Assembly (NCBI RefSeq): GCF_019925205.1
Contig: NC_083563.1
Coordinates: 4,774,001 to 4,838,000 of the forward strand
Reading direction: 5' to 3'
DNA length: 64,000 nucleotides
From: Metopolophium dirhodum
Lineage: Eukaryota > Arthropoda > Insecta > Hemiptera > Aphididae
Within the stretch, counting starts at the first letter, position 1. Every line of letters starts with the position of its first letter. Of the stretch, positions 38,718 to 51,127 are shown piece by piece. The notes beneath the pieces were generated by a model that ran no database searches, was not told where the DNA came from, and saw only the letters and a list, made by a program, of their open reading frames with translations. The translations under genes and the position numbers were made by a program.

Positions 38718-41700
38718 CTAATGCACACCCAGTACTCGTACGAAAGGAGAAGCTATATGCGTGGACTGCGGGTGCAGCGGTGGGTTATGTTATCGTCGTC
38801 AGCTCGTCGTGTGTGAATATTCACATATATATATATATATATATATATTATTATATATTATGTACGCCGCGACTGCCCAGACGCTTTCACCCGCACGAAA
38901 CGTCGCAGTCGCGCAAAGTCTCCCGATTAGAGAGGATCGGTTTGCTTGGTCGGGCTGTGCGATCTACCGTATAAGGACGCACTTTTCACCGGGTGCAGCG
39001 ATTCGACTATGCCCACCGCTTAGATTTCCCCTTTCCCCGCCCCGTTCCTTATGTCGGAACCGGCCGCATGTATAAGTATTGGGTCGGATATAAACGATAC
39101 ATCTATTATATATATATAATATATTAAATGCCAATGTTAGGTCGCCTAAACGACGAGCACCGCTTTCCGCGCAAGAGGACGATATTACTCAAAAAACACA
39201 TCGATATCTATGGGACAAAAATCGTAAAGGCGCTGTAAAAAGGGTACAGAGGACGCGGATTCGCACAGAAGCGTAATATACACGACGTGTGGTTGTCGCC
39301 ATATACTGTATTATTATTTATTAGACAGGGCTGGGAAAGATACTCCCGAAAAAGTATCAGGATACAAGATCGAACAGTTAGAGTATATGTTTGATGTTAT
39401 TATGTTATTAATATATACTATGGATATTAGATACAAGTATCGGAGACAAATAATTAATTATTTTATTTCTTAGCAAAGATTGAAACGTTCTAATTAAATA
39501 ATAAATATTTTATTAGCAATTAGTATTATACTATATTTTTACTGGTCAAACTAGATAGCTACATCATAAATTCAAATAAATATACATATACACTGGACAA
39601 TCTATGGTTAGTATAAAAACCGATTAGCACAATAATAAAAAAACCAATGAATATCAAATATCGTAAGCAATTTAAACTCAAACGCTCATAAAAAATTAAT
39701 GTTACTGTCCGGTGAACTTTTTTTTTATCGATACAAGTAGAAAAATTAGTTGGGAATCCTCTATTAGCATTTCGAATGTTAGATATAAAATTAAATTGTT
39801 TTATTAATTTTTAACTGAAAAATAATTTGCAGATTTTCGGGATTTTGATGAATTTTGTCAAAATTTTAACTTTAAATGAATTAAAAAAATCATCGTGCGT
39901 AATGCGTATATGTATCTATACAACTTTTTAACTGCTAATAAAAAAGCTTATTATTATAGTAAAAAGTTTTTATCGACAATAATTTGAAAAATTTCTCAAG
40001 GCAATAAATAGATCAAAAGGGAAAAATATTTGATGAAAATTTTAAGTGTCTACAGTAATTCGTTTTTGAGTTACACCAAAAAAATATAAATCGATTTTTT
40101 CAAAACTTGGTTTTCTATAAAAATTTCCATTATTCATTCGTTTTATTTTCCTGGCGCTTACAAAAACTACCGGCCTCCCGAAAGCACCAACTATCAGAAA
40201 AGATACTCATATCGAAAATTGGAGCATTTTAAGTACCCCAAATGTTGATGACAGAAAAAAAATCATTATAAATATACATTAAATAACTAAATAAAACACA
40301 CTTATCACTACGCTCTGAATCTAAAATGTGACATTAATTAGTTATATAAAACGTCTCATAAGTTATAACAAATGGCCATTTTAGTCGATGTTAATTATTA
40401 TTATGATCAATTTAAAAATGGTGGACAAGTGGTACACTCTGCTGTACAGTAGGTTACAAGTGGGTCACTTTAATGGATGGTGTTAAATTTGAATTTAATG
40501 ATATAATTAAATTATAATATCATTGTATACGAAAGACGATTCTGAGCGTCAACCTATGATATATTAATAAGTATATTTAATGATATTATTGTGAATAAAG
40601 TAATTTATTAAACTATTTACGTGGAACCTTGTTTTAAGTTTTCAATCCTTTGCTATAAAAATTGAATATTTCATAAATTTACTACAAAATCATTTTTAAA
40701 TTTGATAAATTTTGTCTAAATTCAAACTTTAAATGCTTATAAAAAAAATTGTGCTATTTTTATTTAATATTTTTCAATTGCTATTTTAACAATATATCAG
40801 GAGCCTTATTGTATTAAATGTTAAAGTTTTCTGACCCAACAAATAACATTTTATTGATATTTATAGAAAAAAAAACGAAAAAAATTTAAACTGAAAATGT
40901 CTGTAAACAGCTCAAAACAATATATTTAACAATATTTTGAAAATGTTATGGTGTATAGAAAATGCTAATACAATCAAGTCAAATGTCATGTATCTACGGT
41001 AATTTTTTCTAGAGTTACACCAAATACCAAAATCGATTTTGTCGAAAACTTTGCATAAAAATTCCCGTTTTTCCTTAAATTTTTTTTGTTTTTCACGGCG
41101 TCTTTTAAAACTACTAGGACATTTTTACTTTTGACCCCCTCAAAGTATTAACTAGATTCATTTTCCTATCAGAAAAGATACTATTGAAGAAAATCTAAGC
41201 ATTTTTACTATCCTAAAATGTTATGACAGACAAACAAAAAACAACACACATCATTGTAAAATCAATACATTCATAGCTCTACTCAGAATCAAAAATAATA
41301 TATTACATACATATTTGTGTAGTAACTTGCCTATAGCCCTGAAATCAAAAACCAAACACAAGAATTGTAAAATGTATGACACTCGCAGTAAATTTACATA
41401 ATAAAAATCGCTCAAAAAAACAGTGTTCCCGAAAAATAACTATGTTCTCACTTTTCCCAATTTATCGGAAAAATGCATAGGTCTAACTTTATAAGATCGT
41501 TAGTTTGTGATTTGCACCAATAAGTATGATACTATAAGATGACGTAGAATTTTTCCTACAAATGATGTATGTATACCCTCTCATTTGTTGTTTTGCCAAA
41601 CTCACTTATATCTAACGAAATTTAATGTATTCACTCACTGGTAAGGGTATTGCGTTGAATTCACTTTGATGACAGTTGGTGGAAAGGATGCGAGCAACAG

Positions 41701-42501
41701 ACCAACCGGCAGGATAGTGGCCAACACCTTAAGCATGCTCCTCCAGGGGTCTTTTTTATGAGCCGTCGTGACGCTGTGATAGATTTTAGGCGGTTCGTGT
41801 ATTATGTCTGGATATTGCGACATCTCGTTCCCGTGATACTTTCCAAAATGCCTTTCGTAGAAGTTGTTATCGTAAGCACTGGTGGGCAGCTCTCCACCAA
41901 AATCGTGTTTCATCGGTTTGAACTGCTGCTGAGGTAAGGCTTCGGTGAACTTATACGGACCCCTAGACTCCGGTCCGTTAGATCGGTTTTCGAATTGTGA
42001 AAATTGGGAGTAATGTTCTTGGGTCGCTTGCGGGAAAATTACATTATTGTCTCTGGATTTCGGTGGCAATTGGTTTGCTTGATTATTGGGCCTTGCAAAG
42101 TATTCAGGTTTGTGGAAAACTACTTCGTGAGAGACTTGCGGACTAGGCCTTTCAAATATAGGGTTGCCATCGGGCCTATAATAATTGCTGGGCTTAAAGT
42201 CTTCAAAAACCACGCTCGGACTGAACGACGAAAAGTTAACGGAAGTTTGAACCGTTACCGCAGTGGCTTCCGTAACTTGTGAAATTTTTTCCAAGCTTTT
42301 GGTCTCTTCGGTAGTATTATCGGTCGGCTCGGTTGTAGTTAATACGTCTACTTCGAGCTGTGGCCTCTGATGGGTATGGCAGACGAAGATCAATATCGAA
42401 AGTATAACCTATAAACATACATTATAGGTACTAATTTAAAATCACCCACATCAATCGATTAATATAATATAGCTTTGCAACATTATACTTACTTTTTCCA
42501 T
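34928..42501 (-). CDS. Secreted/membrane cysteine-module protein, four coding exons
   Basis: Exons in transcript order: 42501-42493 (ATG GAA AAA, then GTAAGT), 42408-41639, 36877-36668, 35024-34928. All junction phases agree (K|V, CA|G, AA|T), giving 361 residues. Residues 1-17 (MEKVILSILIFVCHTHQ) are a signal peptide. Residues 18-227 are disordered, Thr/Pro/Asn/Gln-rich. Residues 228-252 are hydrophobic (LKVLATILPVGLLLASF). Exon 3 gives NSTAYNPNVIAGRYKALRKM and the motif C302-L-x4-C308-E; exon 4 ends C354-QVFV-C359-SD. These cysteine motifs resemble those of the tandem + strand paralogues (CLNRVACE; C-x3-Y-x-C). Without splicing at 41638 the frame would stop in YPYQ, but GTGAGT is a strong donor. 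Exons 1-2 are firm; exons 3-4 rest on splice quality, phase and motif similarity. The function is unknown; the cysteine spacing loosely recalls the arthropod DM4/12 family. Confidence 0.62.
36668..36877 (-). CDS. Exon 3 of the cysteine-module gene
   Basis: Acceptor ACCTTTGGCATAG at 36878 and donor GTAAGA at 36667; 210 nt, open in the required phase. It encodes a charged, clearly protein-like sequence including GRYKALRKMSTEWKTDGED and DNCLKKKICETI. It lacks a start codon of its own, so it is easily missed. Confidence 0.6.
37005..37034. repeat. (TG)n microsatellite
   Basis: Fifteen TG units within intron 2 of the - strand cysteine-module gene. Confidence 0.95.
37875..38477. mobile_element. TA-flanked miniature element, GTGATTCACC family, 603 bp
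   Basis: Left end CAGAATGATTCACCAAGC, right end GGTGAATCACCGTG (inverse CACGGTGATTCACC), flanked on both sides by TA within TATATA. This is the Tc1/mariner target pattern. There is no transposase frame. Relatives: 61006-61416, and one end near 14468. It sits in intron 2 of the - strand cysteine-module gene. Confidence 0.75.
38677..38716. repeat. (CA)n microsatellite
   Basis: Twenty uninterrupted CA units, followed about 110 bp on by a (TA)n run near 38826-38850. Confidence 0.95.
38740..39070. other. CpG-richer, non-coding patch
   Basis: A few hundred bases with many CpG (GCGACTGCCCAG, CGTCGCAGTCGCGCAAAG, CCGGCCGCATG) in AT-rich surroundings. Overlapping frames are open on the + strand but switch frame and show no start, splice or motif support. 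It may be a promoter or an old insertion; I cannot assign it. Confidence 0.3.
39325..40325 (-). repeat. Transposon-derived sequence: hAT-like end plus AGATTCTGAG repeat copy
   Basis: At 39325 a hAT-type terminus (CAGGGCTGGGAAAGATAC) has no visible partner. From about 39700 to 40325 runs a diverged, inverted copy of the interspersed repeat, ending CGCTCTGAATCTAAAA. Confidence 0.45.
40419..41292 (-). repeat. Inverted copy of the AGATTCTGAG interspersed repeat
   Basis: Read on the - strand it starts GATTCTGAGTAGAGC near 41292, follows the same block order as the 28-31 kb copy without the internal duplications, passes the inverted terminus (GATTCTGAGCG on + at about 40536) and ends in the conserved tail with GTAGGTTACAAGTGGGTCAC. 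Confidence 0.7.
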
Positions 42502-42603
42502 ATTCCCAAATGATAGTAACATATTACCTGTTTGAGTATTTAGGCTCTTACTATACTCCTTTACATTGTCGCTCATCGCATTCGAATGAGACAAACGACG
42601 GCA

Positions 42604-42610
42604 TTTTATA
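42604..42610 (-). promoter_or_regulatory. Possible TATA box of the cysteine-module gene
   Basis: TATAAAA on the - strand about 100 bp upstream of the ATG at 42501, giving a 5' leader of roughly 70-80 nt. Its position suits a core promoter, but AT-rich DNA yields such words often. Confidence 0.3.
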
Positions 42611-42669
42611 TTATTTCTAGAAGGCCATGCATATTGTTCATACTCAAGACACGGAAGAGTGTACAAATT

Positions 42670-45600
42670 AGGCTCATGTTATAGTATAATAATAACGGTG
42701 TAGCATAAAAATTAACATAATACACTTTCTTTTAATTTTATGCAATTATTTTTATTGTCTCTGCGGTGATACAGAATATGTATATCTGATGTAACTTTGT
42801 TTGTGTCATGTATGTACCTTTATATACTATTGTACAGTAATTTATTATTTTAAAATACTTAATACACTCATTTAATTGTGTACGCATATTATATTTTGTT
42901 ATTATTTTCCGTCAAGGAAGGATGACGCACATTGTTTACCTTACAAATAAATATAATTTGAATGTATATAATATTATGTTAAGTGGTTTTATTTATTTTG
43001 GTTTTTTTCATATAAATTAAAGAGTTTTATACTTGCATGTGTCATGACTAAATAAAAACCTGAAATGATTTAACATTATAGAAATCACAGGTTAAAACTA
43101 GTTGCGTCAAAGGGTGCATGCCGTCTTGTGTTTTTAAGAACGTGTCATTATTAATTATACCTAGGTTTAAGTAATTTCATGTTTTTTATTGCTACATGAC
43201 TAATAATAATATTCTTTTAATGTTAAATTTCATTTGTTTCTGTGGAAAAAATATAAATTTACTTTTTACTTTCACTTTTCCTTGATTTCATTAATACATG
43301 AATGAAATGAAAAATGTTTACAAGTATTTATACGATTAGTTGATAAAAATTAGAAAATGTTGATGAATTAGACGCTTAGATTATTTATGTATGTACGATG
43401 GGCTCGTGTAATTTATAAATATTAGTAAAAAGATTCAACCAATTTCTCAATTTATATCAAAATTTGAGAGTACCTACCTAAGATGTTTATTCATTATTGG
43501 GTATATTAACCTATAACATTAAAAATACGTCATATATAACCACTGAATAAGTGGTTAAAATATACATTTGTATTACATTTTTACGAAAATTACTATTATT
43601 TTATGTGCTAAAGTAAGTCCATATAGTTTATAATTTATAAGTATATTATAATTATAACTTATTAGGTAGTTATATATAAGATTATAAATACACGTATATT
43701 TCACGAATATGTAGTATTTTTCCCGAGTAGAATATATTTTTCTGGATATAGTATTTCTTTTTCTTTTTACTATAATTATTATTATTTTTACAAATGAAAA
43801 CAGTACTGGATTATATTGACATATGGAGATGAAGGACAAGAGTGGCAGACCCCATATATTTTGCAGCGAAGGGCGAAGAAAAATTAGAATATTAGTATTA
43901 CCATTGATTATAAATACTAGTATTTATAAGCAATGGTATTACGTTAGGTATACAGGTATTCGCGGTCTTCTGTTGAACGAACCATGTACATGATCTGCAA
44001 ATCCAATTAACGTACAGCCAGTGACGTGGTGAACGACGTTTACCTGATGCAAATTCTTAGCCCTAGAAATGTATTTTCAATTACAATTTATGTGGGTGAA
44101 TGTATAATTAATTATTATAGTAGGTATTCAGCTGTTTATGGTAAATTATTGATGACGTTCGATCTATAACGAAGCTATATCTAACCCAAAAATTAAAAAT
44201 AAAAGGGGTTCTCATATAATTTTCCTTAAATACTACATATTATACAACATTACAAGATTTACATAATTATATTATTATTTTCATAATATAACTATTGTAT
44301 TTTTGTTTTAATTTCAATTAAGCGGATTATTCACGGATTTCATTTATCCATGGATGCAAGTATGCGACGTCACCCCATTACACGGATAATCGAGAGTACA
44401 CCGTATTCGGTACCTATATCATAGAATATACCGTAGAAAGGTAGAATATCTTTTTTTCTTCTTTATGCTCACGATTAATATTGTATAATGATTATAATAT
44501 GATACCTATTAGGTTAATAGATTTCAACTTATTGATAAAATCACAGACTATATATGAAAATAGTCTGTAGATTGTGATATAATCATATAAATTAACGGTG
44601 TAAAATATTAATTTTGGTGGGAATGAAAACCGAACCGATCGTATGGTCACAGGCACCATACGAAATGTATTGAATACAATAAATTATTGTCCTTCTTGTT
44701 TATACCACAAGTTGTATTTTATGTAGCTGTAATTGTCGTGAAATCCATAAAATAGTGATATTAAAGTTTTGGTTTACACTTAGGTTTTGTGTACTATTAT
44801 TACTACATTTTGTGTCTGATTACCCAATAACGGAAAAGCATACTGGTTATAAAGTGTGTGGAAAACAATATGTCTTAAAGATTCTTAAAAGTTAAAGGTT
44901 TTCACACATTGTCGTGATAACGTTAAAAATGTGCAGGTGGAGTATGACACGATTTACTGCAATGGTGCGCGCGCCGGCACTTCCATATTATGCAAGGGCA
45001 ATAGAATTTTCTCACTGCGCTGCAATGTGACAATAATTTTCATGTGGTATGTATCATATAAGTTAGCATAATATAATGTATGTATTGGTAGCTACAACGG
45101 ACAAAGATAATAATCTAGTTAACCAAATACTTGGTTATAAAATTATTTTTTACCACTCCACTGAAAGTATAATTTTTGATGCCGGTTGAAGCGTTGGAAA
45201 TAACCATTTTTCACAGCGAACAGTAAATATTATTTTCGTTCTGCGGTAAAATGGAAATCTGCCTATACGGCTCCGGTGGGACAAGTTACTGTACAAATGG
45301 ATTAATGTTGTTGAACATAATATCTAATATCGATACATTTTGTCTAATACTCTAATATATCAAATACTAGCTATCAACTGGCAGATGGTTTTCCACTGGT
45401 ATTCTATACGAAACAGTTTGGAAAATCTAAATACAGATAACAGCAAGATCAGTTCATTATTTTAGCTATCTTCAATTACTGAAATAGATCACTTCTTGCC
45501 CTTACTATACAATAATATTATAGTATATACTATTATTTGACTGGGTATGAAAACCTCATTCATAAATATTTTATTATGTTAATAATACATTTTATTATTT

Positions 45601-45810
45601 TGCGCCTATAAACTGTAAAATAGGCAATTTGTATACATAGAAGTTAATGTGTATTATATTGCAATTTGACACTGTATTACATTTTTGTATGAATATAAAA
45701 ATTAATAAACGGGATTGGTTAAAGAAAAATTACAGAATGCTTCGTTTTTATACAAAGGTAATATAAAACATTTATTATTGTTTTTATTATCTTATTTCAT
45801 TTGTATAAAT
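42670..45810. other. Gene-free intergenic stretch
   Basis: AT-rich. It holds a possible pogo/Tigger-like remnant near 44325-44403 (GGATAATCGAGAGTACACCG facing TTAAGCGGATTATTCACGG) and a short GC-rich word GGTGCGCGCGCCGGCAC near 44965. No convincing exon. Confidence 0.4.
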
Positions 45811-45822
45811 AATAAATAACTA

Positions 45823-46146
45823 GGGGGGACGAGGTGGCCGAGTGGTCTAACGCGACGGATTCAGCACAGCCGGTCCGAGTTCGATCCTCGACCACTGGGC
45901 GGCATTTTTCTCCGTGCAAGTCACGGTGTCCGGAGAACAAGTGCCGCCATCCCCCCACCCCGGGGCACGGCAGAAACCTACGGGTGCCCCATTAGAAATT
46001 CTGCCAAAACACAACACACACGTGTACCAACCTACCCAATATAAAACCTACCAAACCTACCCAATATAAAACCTACAGTGCCCTCCCCACACCCAATGGC
46101 CTATGTTGCCGCGGGTTACCCAATAAAAAAAAAAAAAAAAAAAAAA
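45823..46146 (+). mobile_element. tRNA-derived SINE with 12-bp target duplication
   Basis: The head resembles a Ser/Leu-type tRNA: an A-box-like GTGGCCGAGTGGTCTAACGC and a B-box-like GGTCCGAGTTCGATCC. A tRNA-unrelated body rich in C and a terminal A-run of about 24 follow. It is flanked by the exact duplication AATAAATAACTA (45811-45822 and 46147-46158). Intact boxes, tail and duplication indicate a fairly young insertion. Confidence 0.9.
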
Positions 46147-46159
46147 AATAAATAACTAA

Positions 46160-47620
46160 AGAAAACCTATTGGGCAATATTCAATAATACAAATTTAAGA
46201 GGGTGGAAAAAATATAACGATTTTACGGAGTTCAGTATAGGCAAATTATAAGACATAATTTGTATAATACGAGTTCAAAAATGTACTAATAATTCATAAT
46301 TTCATAAATTATAATAGTTGTAAAACAATTTTTAATTTAGATTTGAGATAAGTTATGTGAACCTAGTAAACCTTAAGTGGCCTTAGGTTAACCCAAAACA
46401 TGTTGTCAATAGTAAATTCGTAAGTTTAACGGTAGCTGGACTACTAAATGTTCAAAAACTAAAACGGCCGATTCGAATGTTGGAATTTATAGAAGTAATC
46501 ATTAGAACTTCTAGAGCATGTATAGGTGTACTAATACTTCAGGGAGCGGATTTAAATGTAAATTGCATTTTTTTTCTAAATGTGCTACAACAATGCTTTT
46601 TAAGCATAAAATTCGTTTAGTATATTAGAGAATTAAAAACTGAAACTTTTATATTTTTTTCATCTTTTTGCATTTGTAGTAGAACTTTTGTTAATTTTTA
46701 GAGCATTTTTTTGACATTTCAAGTGCATTTTCAGGTTCTTAAGGCATTCTTGAAAAATTAATATTTCTATTTTTAAAATGTATTAAGTGGCTTACATACT
46801 AGGGGATTAATCACGTGAAATAAAGTTTTTTTAAAAGCATTTTTTAATTTTTTTTATAAGTGTATTAAATGATATTTTTTTAAGCCATTTTTCTTGTTTA
46901 GAAGTACATTTAAATCCACTCCCTATGTATTATAATATTTGTAACAATTTCGGAAGTGGATGCTTAAGCAGGTATAATATTAATTAATTTTTAATTGAAG
47001 AATTTAAGCACCATTACTATGAACTATACTCGAAAACACGAATCTCTTTTATCTATCCCACTTGCTACTATAATACCTAGATCTAAAAACTACATCGACA
47101 AATTTAAATTCGAATCAAGTTATACTAGTCGCTTTTAAGATATCTCTGTTTCAGACTTTCATGTAAGAATTTGTACAATAGTTATTGTAAAATGCATATA
47201 TACTAATAAGTTGTAATTTGTAATATGTATAATTATGTAAATTAAATTTTGTATATTGACTATTAAGCTCCTCAAGATTTAACTCAATGGTCAAAAGTCG
47301 AGCTGTATAGGCTTAATATTTAGACATGTTTTAACGAAAAAGTTATTTACAAACTTAAAATACTATTGAAAAGAATTTATATTTGAGTAAACTTTTAGAT
47401 AAAAACCGTTGAACATGTGTAGCAAATAATTTGTATACCTATAGTGAAAGCGTTTAAATACATTTTTCACTTATAAACAAAACCATTCCGCTCCATCTCG
47501 TGAGTCGTGAGTTTACAAAAATACATGTTACTCGTGTATGACGATCGAAACTTTACTGTATTCGAAAACAAACGATTTGGAGCGTTTGATGTGCCGTAGT
47601 AATAAATAATAATATGTTAG
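46160..47620. other. Gene-free stretch upstream of the first paralogue
   Basis: AT-rich DNA with no exon-like frame or recognisable repeat boundary. Confidence 0.4.
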
Positions 47621-47624
47621 ATGC

Positions 47625-47822
47625 GATATGCTATTCACACACAAACAATAAGACGTGTTTATGCGACGCTTTTACTTTGTCGATCGGCGACGTCTCAAAA
47701 ACAGCCCTTCGCTCGGCAACACTTGCCATTCACGTACCGAAGACGATTGTGAGAATATCAGACCGATGCCCGCCTACCTGTTGCCCGTATTCAATTTGTC
47801 CATTACACTATAATAGTTACTT
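47625..47822 (+). other. 5' non-coding exon of tandem paralogue 1
   Basis: Resembles 58320-58512 upstream of paralogue 2: both contain CGATATGCT, GCGACGCTTTTACTTT (GCGACACTTTTACTTT), TCGG-GAC, CCGAAGAC and end ATAGTTAC before a donor (TT then GTAAAT here; GT then GTGTAT there). The ATG exon begins 3 nt after an acceptor (AAATTACACAG at 48241), so an upstream exon is required. The frame open here (47614-47826) is not conserved between copies, so I treat it as UTR. Confidence 0.55.
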
Positions 47823-48244
47823 GTAAATTCTACCGCCACATCACAGACACAATAATATTATTACGCCACATTAGTGAGTATACCGTCCAACTATAATATT
47901 ATAATACCGTATTTCCGTACCCATATGTTTCGTATATTTTTAATGGCTTAAAATTGATTATTTTTATTTAATTTCGTTCAGTTAAAAAGTTATTGTACAC
48001 AAAATGTACCTCCATTAAAAGTTAAGTTTTGACATTTTCTAATAATAAATCTGAAGTACAAATAGTTTAGTAACTGCAGTATAAAGGTGATATAATATAT
48101 TATTATACGTAAATGACTTAGGTTATAATATAAAATAACGATATATAGGTTCTATACAAAATTAAATTTAAATTTGCACAGACAGGTGTTCAGGTAAATA
48201 AAATAAAAAAATTGTTTTTCATGATAATTTAAATTACACAGGCC

Positions 48245-50607
48245 ATGCAGACGTCGGTGACATGGTTCGTGTGCCTACTGCTGTTGGTGTCTCGATCAGT
48301 TTCGGGGTACTCGATCGACGATCATCGTGCGGAGGACTTCGAAGCCGACCAGAAAGAGAGTAAATTGCGAGATATAAAACCGGAGTCTGTGTTAATGGGC
48401 ATCGCCAAGACGTTGATCGGTGGCAAAACGGGAGCGGCCAGTGGTCAAGTATATATTGAACAATATGATTTAATTTAATTTTTTTTACAGGCATGCATAG
48501 TATGTATATAATACATATTATTATACATACGCCAAAAAACAGAATTAATATTTTTTTTCGTTGTAAAAAATTGACACGTGTGCAACGTATTATTATTCTA
48601 CATTTAGAACCACTACTGTATAGACCGCGATGTATACCAGAGGTCAGCCCGGGGTTTCTGCAAACTGTCCTCTCTGACCACTTTGTCCAGTCCTTGTAAA
48701 TTTTTCAAGATGGCCAACGGATTTTGCGATCTGCCCGACATCTTGGCTAGTATTTAAAAAAAAATTATAATAGAATACCCTGTCAGAAAACTTTTCGGGA
48801 ATCTTATTTCTAAAATTGTTCTTGGGTTTACTGTTTATGATATGCATAATGCATATACTACCTGCTATTTACTTCTGCTTTCAATCGATTACTCAAATTA
48901 TAACGACAAAATATCTATACAACCATAGTACATTTAAGTATTTAACCATACTTTAAATTACTTTTTTTTACTCTTACTATGCCAGCTATGCATGTGACTA
49001 TTATTTGTCCTGTATATTTATCAGCTATAGTAAGTAGTAGGGCAGAAGACTCAACCCTAAACAACTGGTCTATTTAATCTATGAAAGCATTAATATACCT
49101 ATATAACAAATATACAAGAACTTACATTATATATTTATATGCTTTTAAAATAACAAGAATTAATAATAATTTAGTATTACCTATACGTATAGTATAGTAT
49201 CACGAAAACAAATTTCTTTTTTCTTATAACACAATAACTAAATTAATTTTATATTTAACTATTGAATAAATAAATCTAAACAACTTTTTTAAAGGTATAG
49301 TACTTACTACTTTTTCCAGAAGTATAAAACGAATATAAAGTACTTATTTTAGTAAAAAGTTATTTAAATCAATAATCATTCAATCTTTAATGCGATATTT
49401 TTGCTGATAAAATACGTCAGAAAATAAATAATATGCCTTGTCATAATTAAGGAATATAATTATGAAAAAACAAATGTTCAGGCCTGGCTTTTTTCTCATC
49501 ACGAAAAAAACTAATTTATTTGGCGATAGGTATCTGGCACGATAGCAAATAAGCAAATTTTATAAAATAAGTCGTCTGCCCTATTTATAACAGTCGCACT
49601 ATTATATAAAATATATATTAAATAATTTTATGCTCGTCATTTATGTTTTCAACCTGAATTCTTATCATGCACGGTATAACTTTTAAACGACGACCGCGAC
49701 ATAATAATAATATTATAATAAATATGGCAATATTATTAATATGGTCGACATACGTTCATTCTGTTTATAGTCGCTCAGCTTGAACATGTCGAATTTAGTG
49801 CTAATGTTGGTGCTCAGGGGTCTGATATGGGGCGTGTCGTACATGCAAAGTGGCAATGGTGTTAAAGAAGCGCGAAACGAGGATTCGACCTCGACCGCGG
49901 TTGGGGGACTGTTCCAGGACATGGTGACTGAAACCGATGTGATGCTGTTCCTCGGATACCTGGTAGCCGATGAGTCGGGTCGATACGAATGTCTGAACCG
50001 CGTGGCGTGTGAGCAACCGGAGCGAGCTGAGAGTTATCTCAGGACAGCCGAAATGGTCTGGAAAACCGCGAAAATGTTTGACGGGTAAGGTGCACTCGCC
50101 GAGTAATAAGGATAACGTTTTTTGTGGGTTAAATATTTTTGAGTTAAATAAAATTGGGTGGAGGTTAATCCCGCTAGTTCCCCTCAGTTATGTGCCTATA
50201 TGAATACATTGTACACCTACAAGTATAATGTATTTATGTATATATATATTACACATATATATAAAGCATTATCTGAGTTAATGATTTCTTAAAGAGTTTA
50301 CTTAAATTTAAATTACATTACCGCTCATACCCCCCCCCCCTCCCCCCCTTTGCTCCACAATACGCCACAAACGTCGTTTGAAATGATTTTAAATATCTAT
50401 ACGACTATACTTACACAATTAAAACGTGTGTAATAATATTAAAACTACGTTAATATTGACGTTTTCAGTGTGATACCGTTGGACGCAAAGTACGAGAAAA
50501 CGTTGATCAGATTGCAAGAAGCCATCGAGGACGGAATGGCGGTCGGGAATTGCGAGTCGAAATACAAATGCTTCGGTCCGACTGCCGACGATAACTTCAA
50601 AGTCTAG
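48245..50607 (+). CDS. Tandem paralogue 1: secreted/membrane cysteine-rich protein
   Basis: Coding exons 48245-48448, 48608-48745, 49771-50084, 50469-50607; about 264 residues. Signal peptide MQTSVTWFVCLLLLVSRSVS. Exon 2 is cysteine-rich (C72, C86, C98, C108) and contains SSLTTLSSPCKFFKMANGFC. Exon 3 opens with a hydrophobic segment (MSNLVLMLVLRGLIWGVSYM), then LFLGYLVADESGRYE and C188-LNRVA-C194-E. Exon 4 gives IPLDAKYEKTLIRLQEAIED and C247-ESKYK-C253. Paralogue 2 shares this architecture exon by exon. The exon 2 donor is odd: a GT lies one codon too far on (after GCT-A) and breaks the frame with every acceptor tried, so a GC donor (TTG, GCTAGT) is used here. The family has no function I can name; a signal peptide with paired cysteines suggests a secretory-pathway protein. 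Confidence 0.72.
48750..49770. other. Intron 2 of paralogue 1
   Basis: About 1 kb of AT-rich sequence. Its start (CTTTTCGGGAATCTTATTTC) is still alignable with the matching intron of paralogue 2 (CTTTTCGAGAACCTTATTTC), supporting duplication of the whole gene. No small exon of the length needed to fix the phase was found. Confidence 0.5.
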
Positions 50608-51055
50608 CTGAATTAAATTGAAATAATAAGACGCATCTTCTTGACTACCAAACTACTAACCTAACCTTCATCGCATTTAAATATAATTATTTGTGTAAAT
50701 GTGGAATTAAGTCTGATCGACGGCGACGAACATATGCCGAGCGCAATTTGCGGATATCTAAACATACACTTTTTAGATTATTTTGTATACCTAGTTGGTA
50801 AATGTGTAATCACTAATCAACATTGTTTTATGGTAATTTTCTATATTATTTATAATAGCATTATCCGACAACAATAATATTATTATTATATTATTGTCAA
50901 CATCTCTTTTATATGATTTATACATTATGTTTAAGTTTTTTTAAAAATATATTATTATTTGTTTCATTTTCCAAATATTTAATATAATTAATATATATTT
51001 TATAATAATATATTAATGTGACTCATATATTTTATTAAAAACGCAAAAAAATTTG

Positions 51056-51127
51056 TGCCGTGACCAGGATTCGAACCTGGGTTATTGCGGCCACAACGCA
51101 AGGTCCTAACCACTAGACGATCACGGC
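51056..51127 (-). tRNA. tRNA-His (anticodon GTG)
   Basis: A 72-nt gene. The acceptor stem GCCGTGA pairs fully with TCACGGC, the anticodon stem TTGCG/CGCAA encloses TT-GTG-GC, and the T arm CCAGG-TTCGAAT-CCTGG is intact. The A-box region reads CGTCTAGTGGTTAGG. Seven T's on the - strand (51051-51045) form the Pol III terminator. Everything needed for function is present. Confidence 0.96.

Noticed and set aside
38616..39075. Four overlapping frames around 38.7-39.0 kb
   Set aside because: They read through (CA)n and (TA)n repeats and switch frames; only the CpG-rich patch was recorded.
44325..44403. Possible pogo/Tigger terminal sequence
   Set aside because: Only one end-like motif is convincing and the second boundary is unclear, so it is mentioned in the stretch description but not listed as an element.
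45840..45900. Possible functional tRNA-Ser/Leu gene
   Set aside because: The tRNA-like head lacks a closing acceptor stem and is followed by a SINE body, A-tail and target duplication, so it is a SINE.
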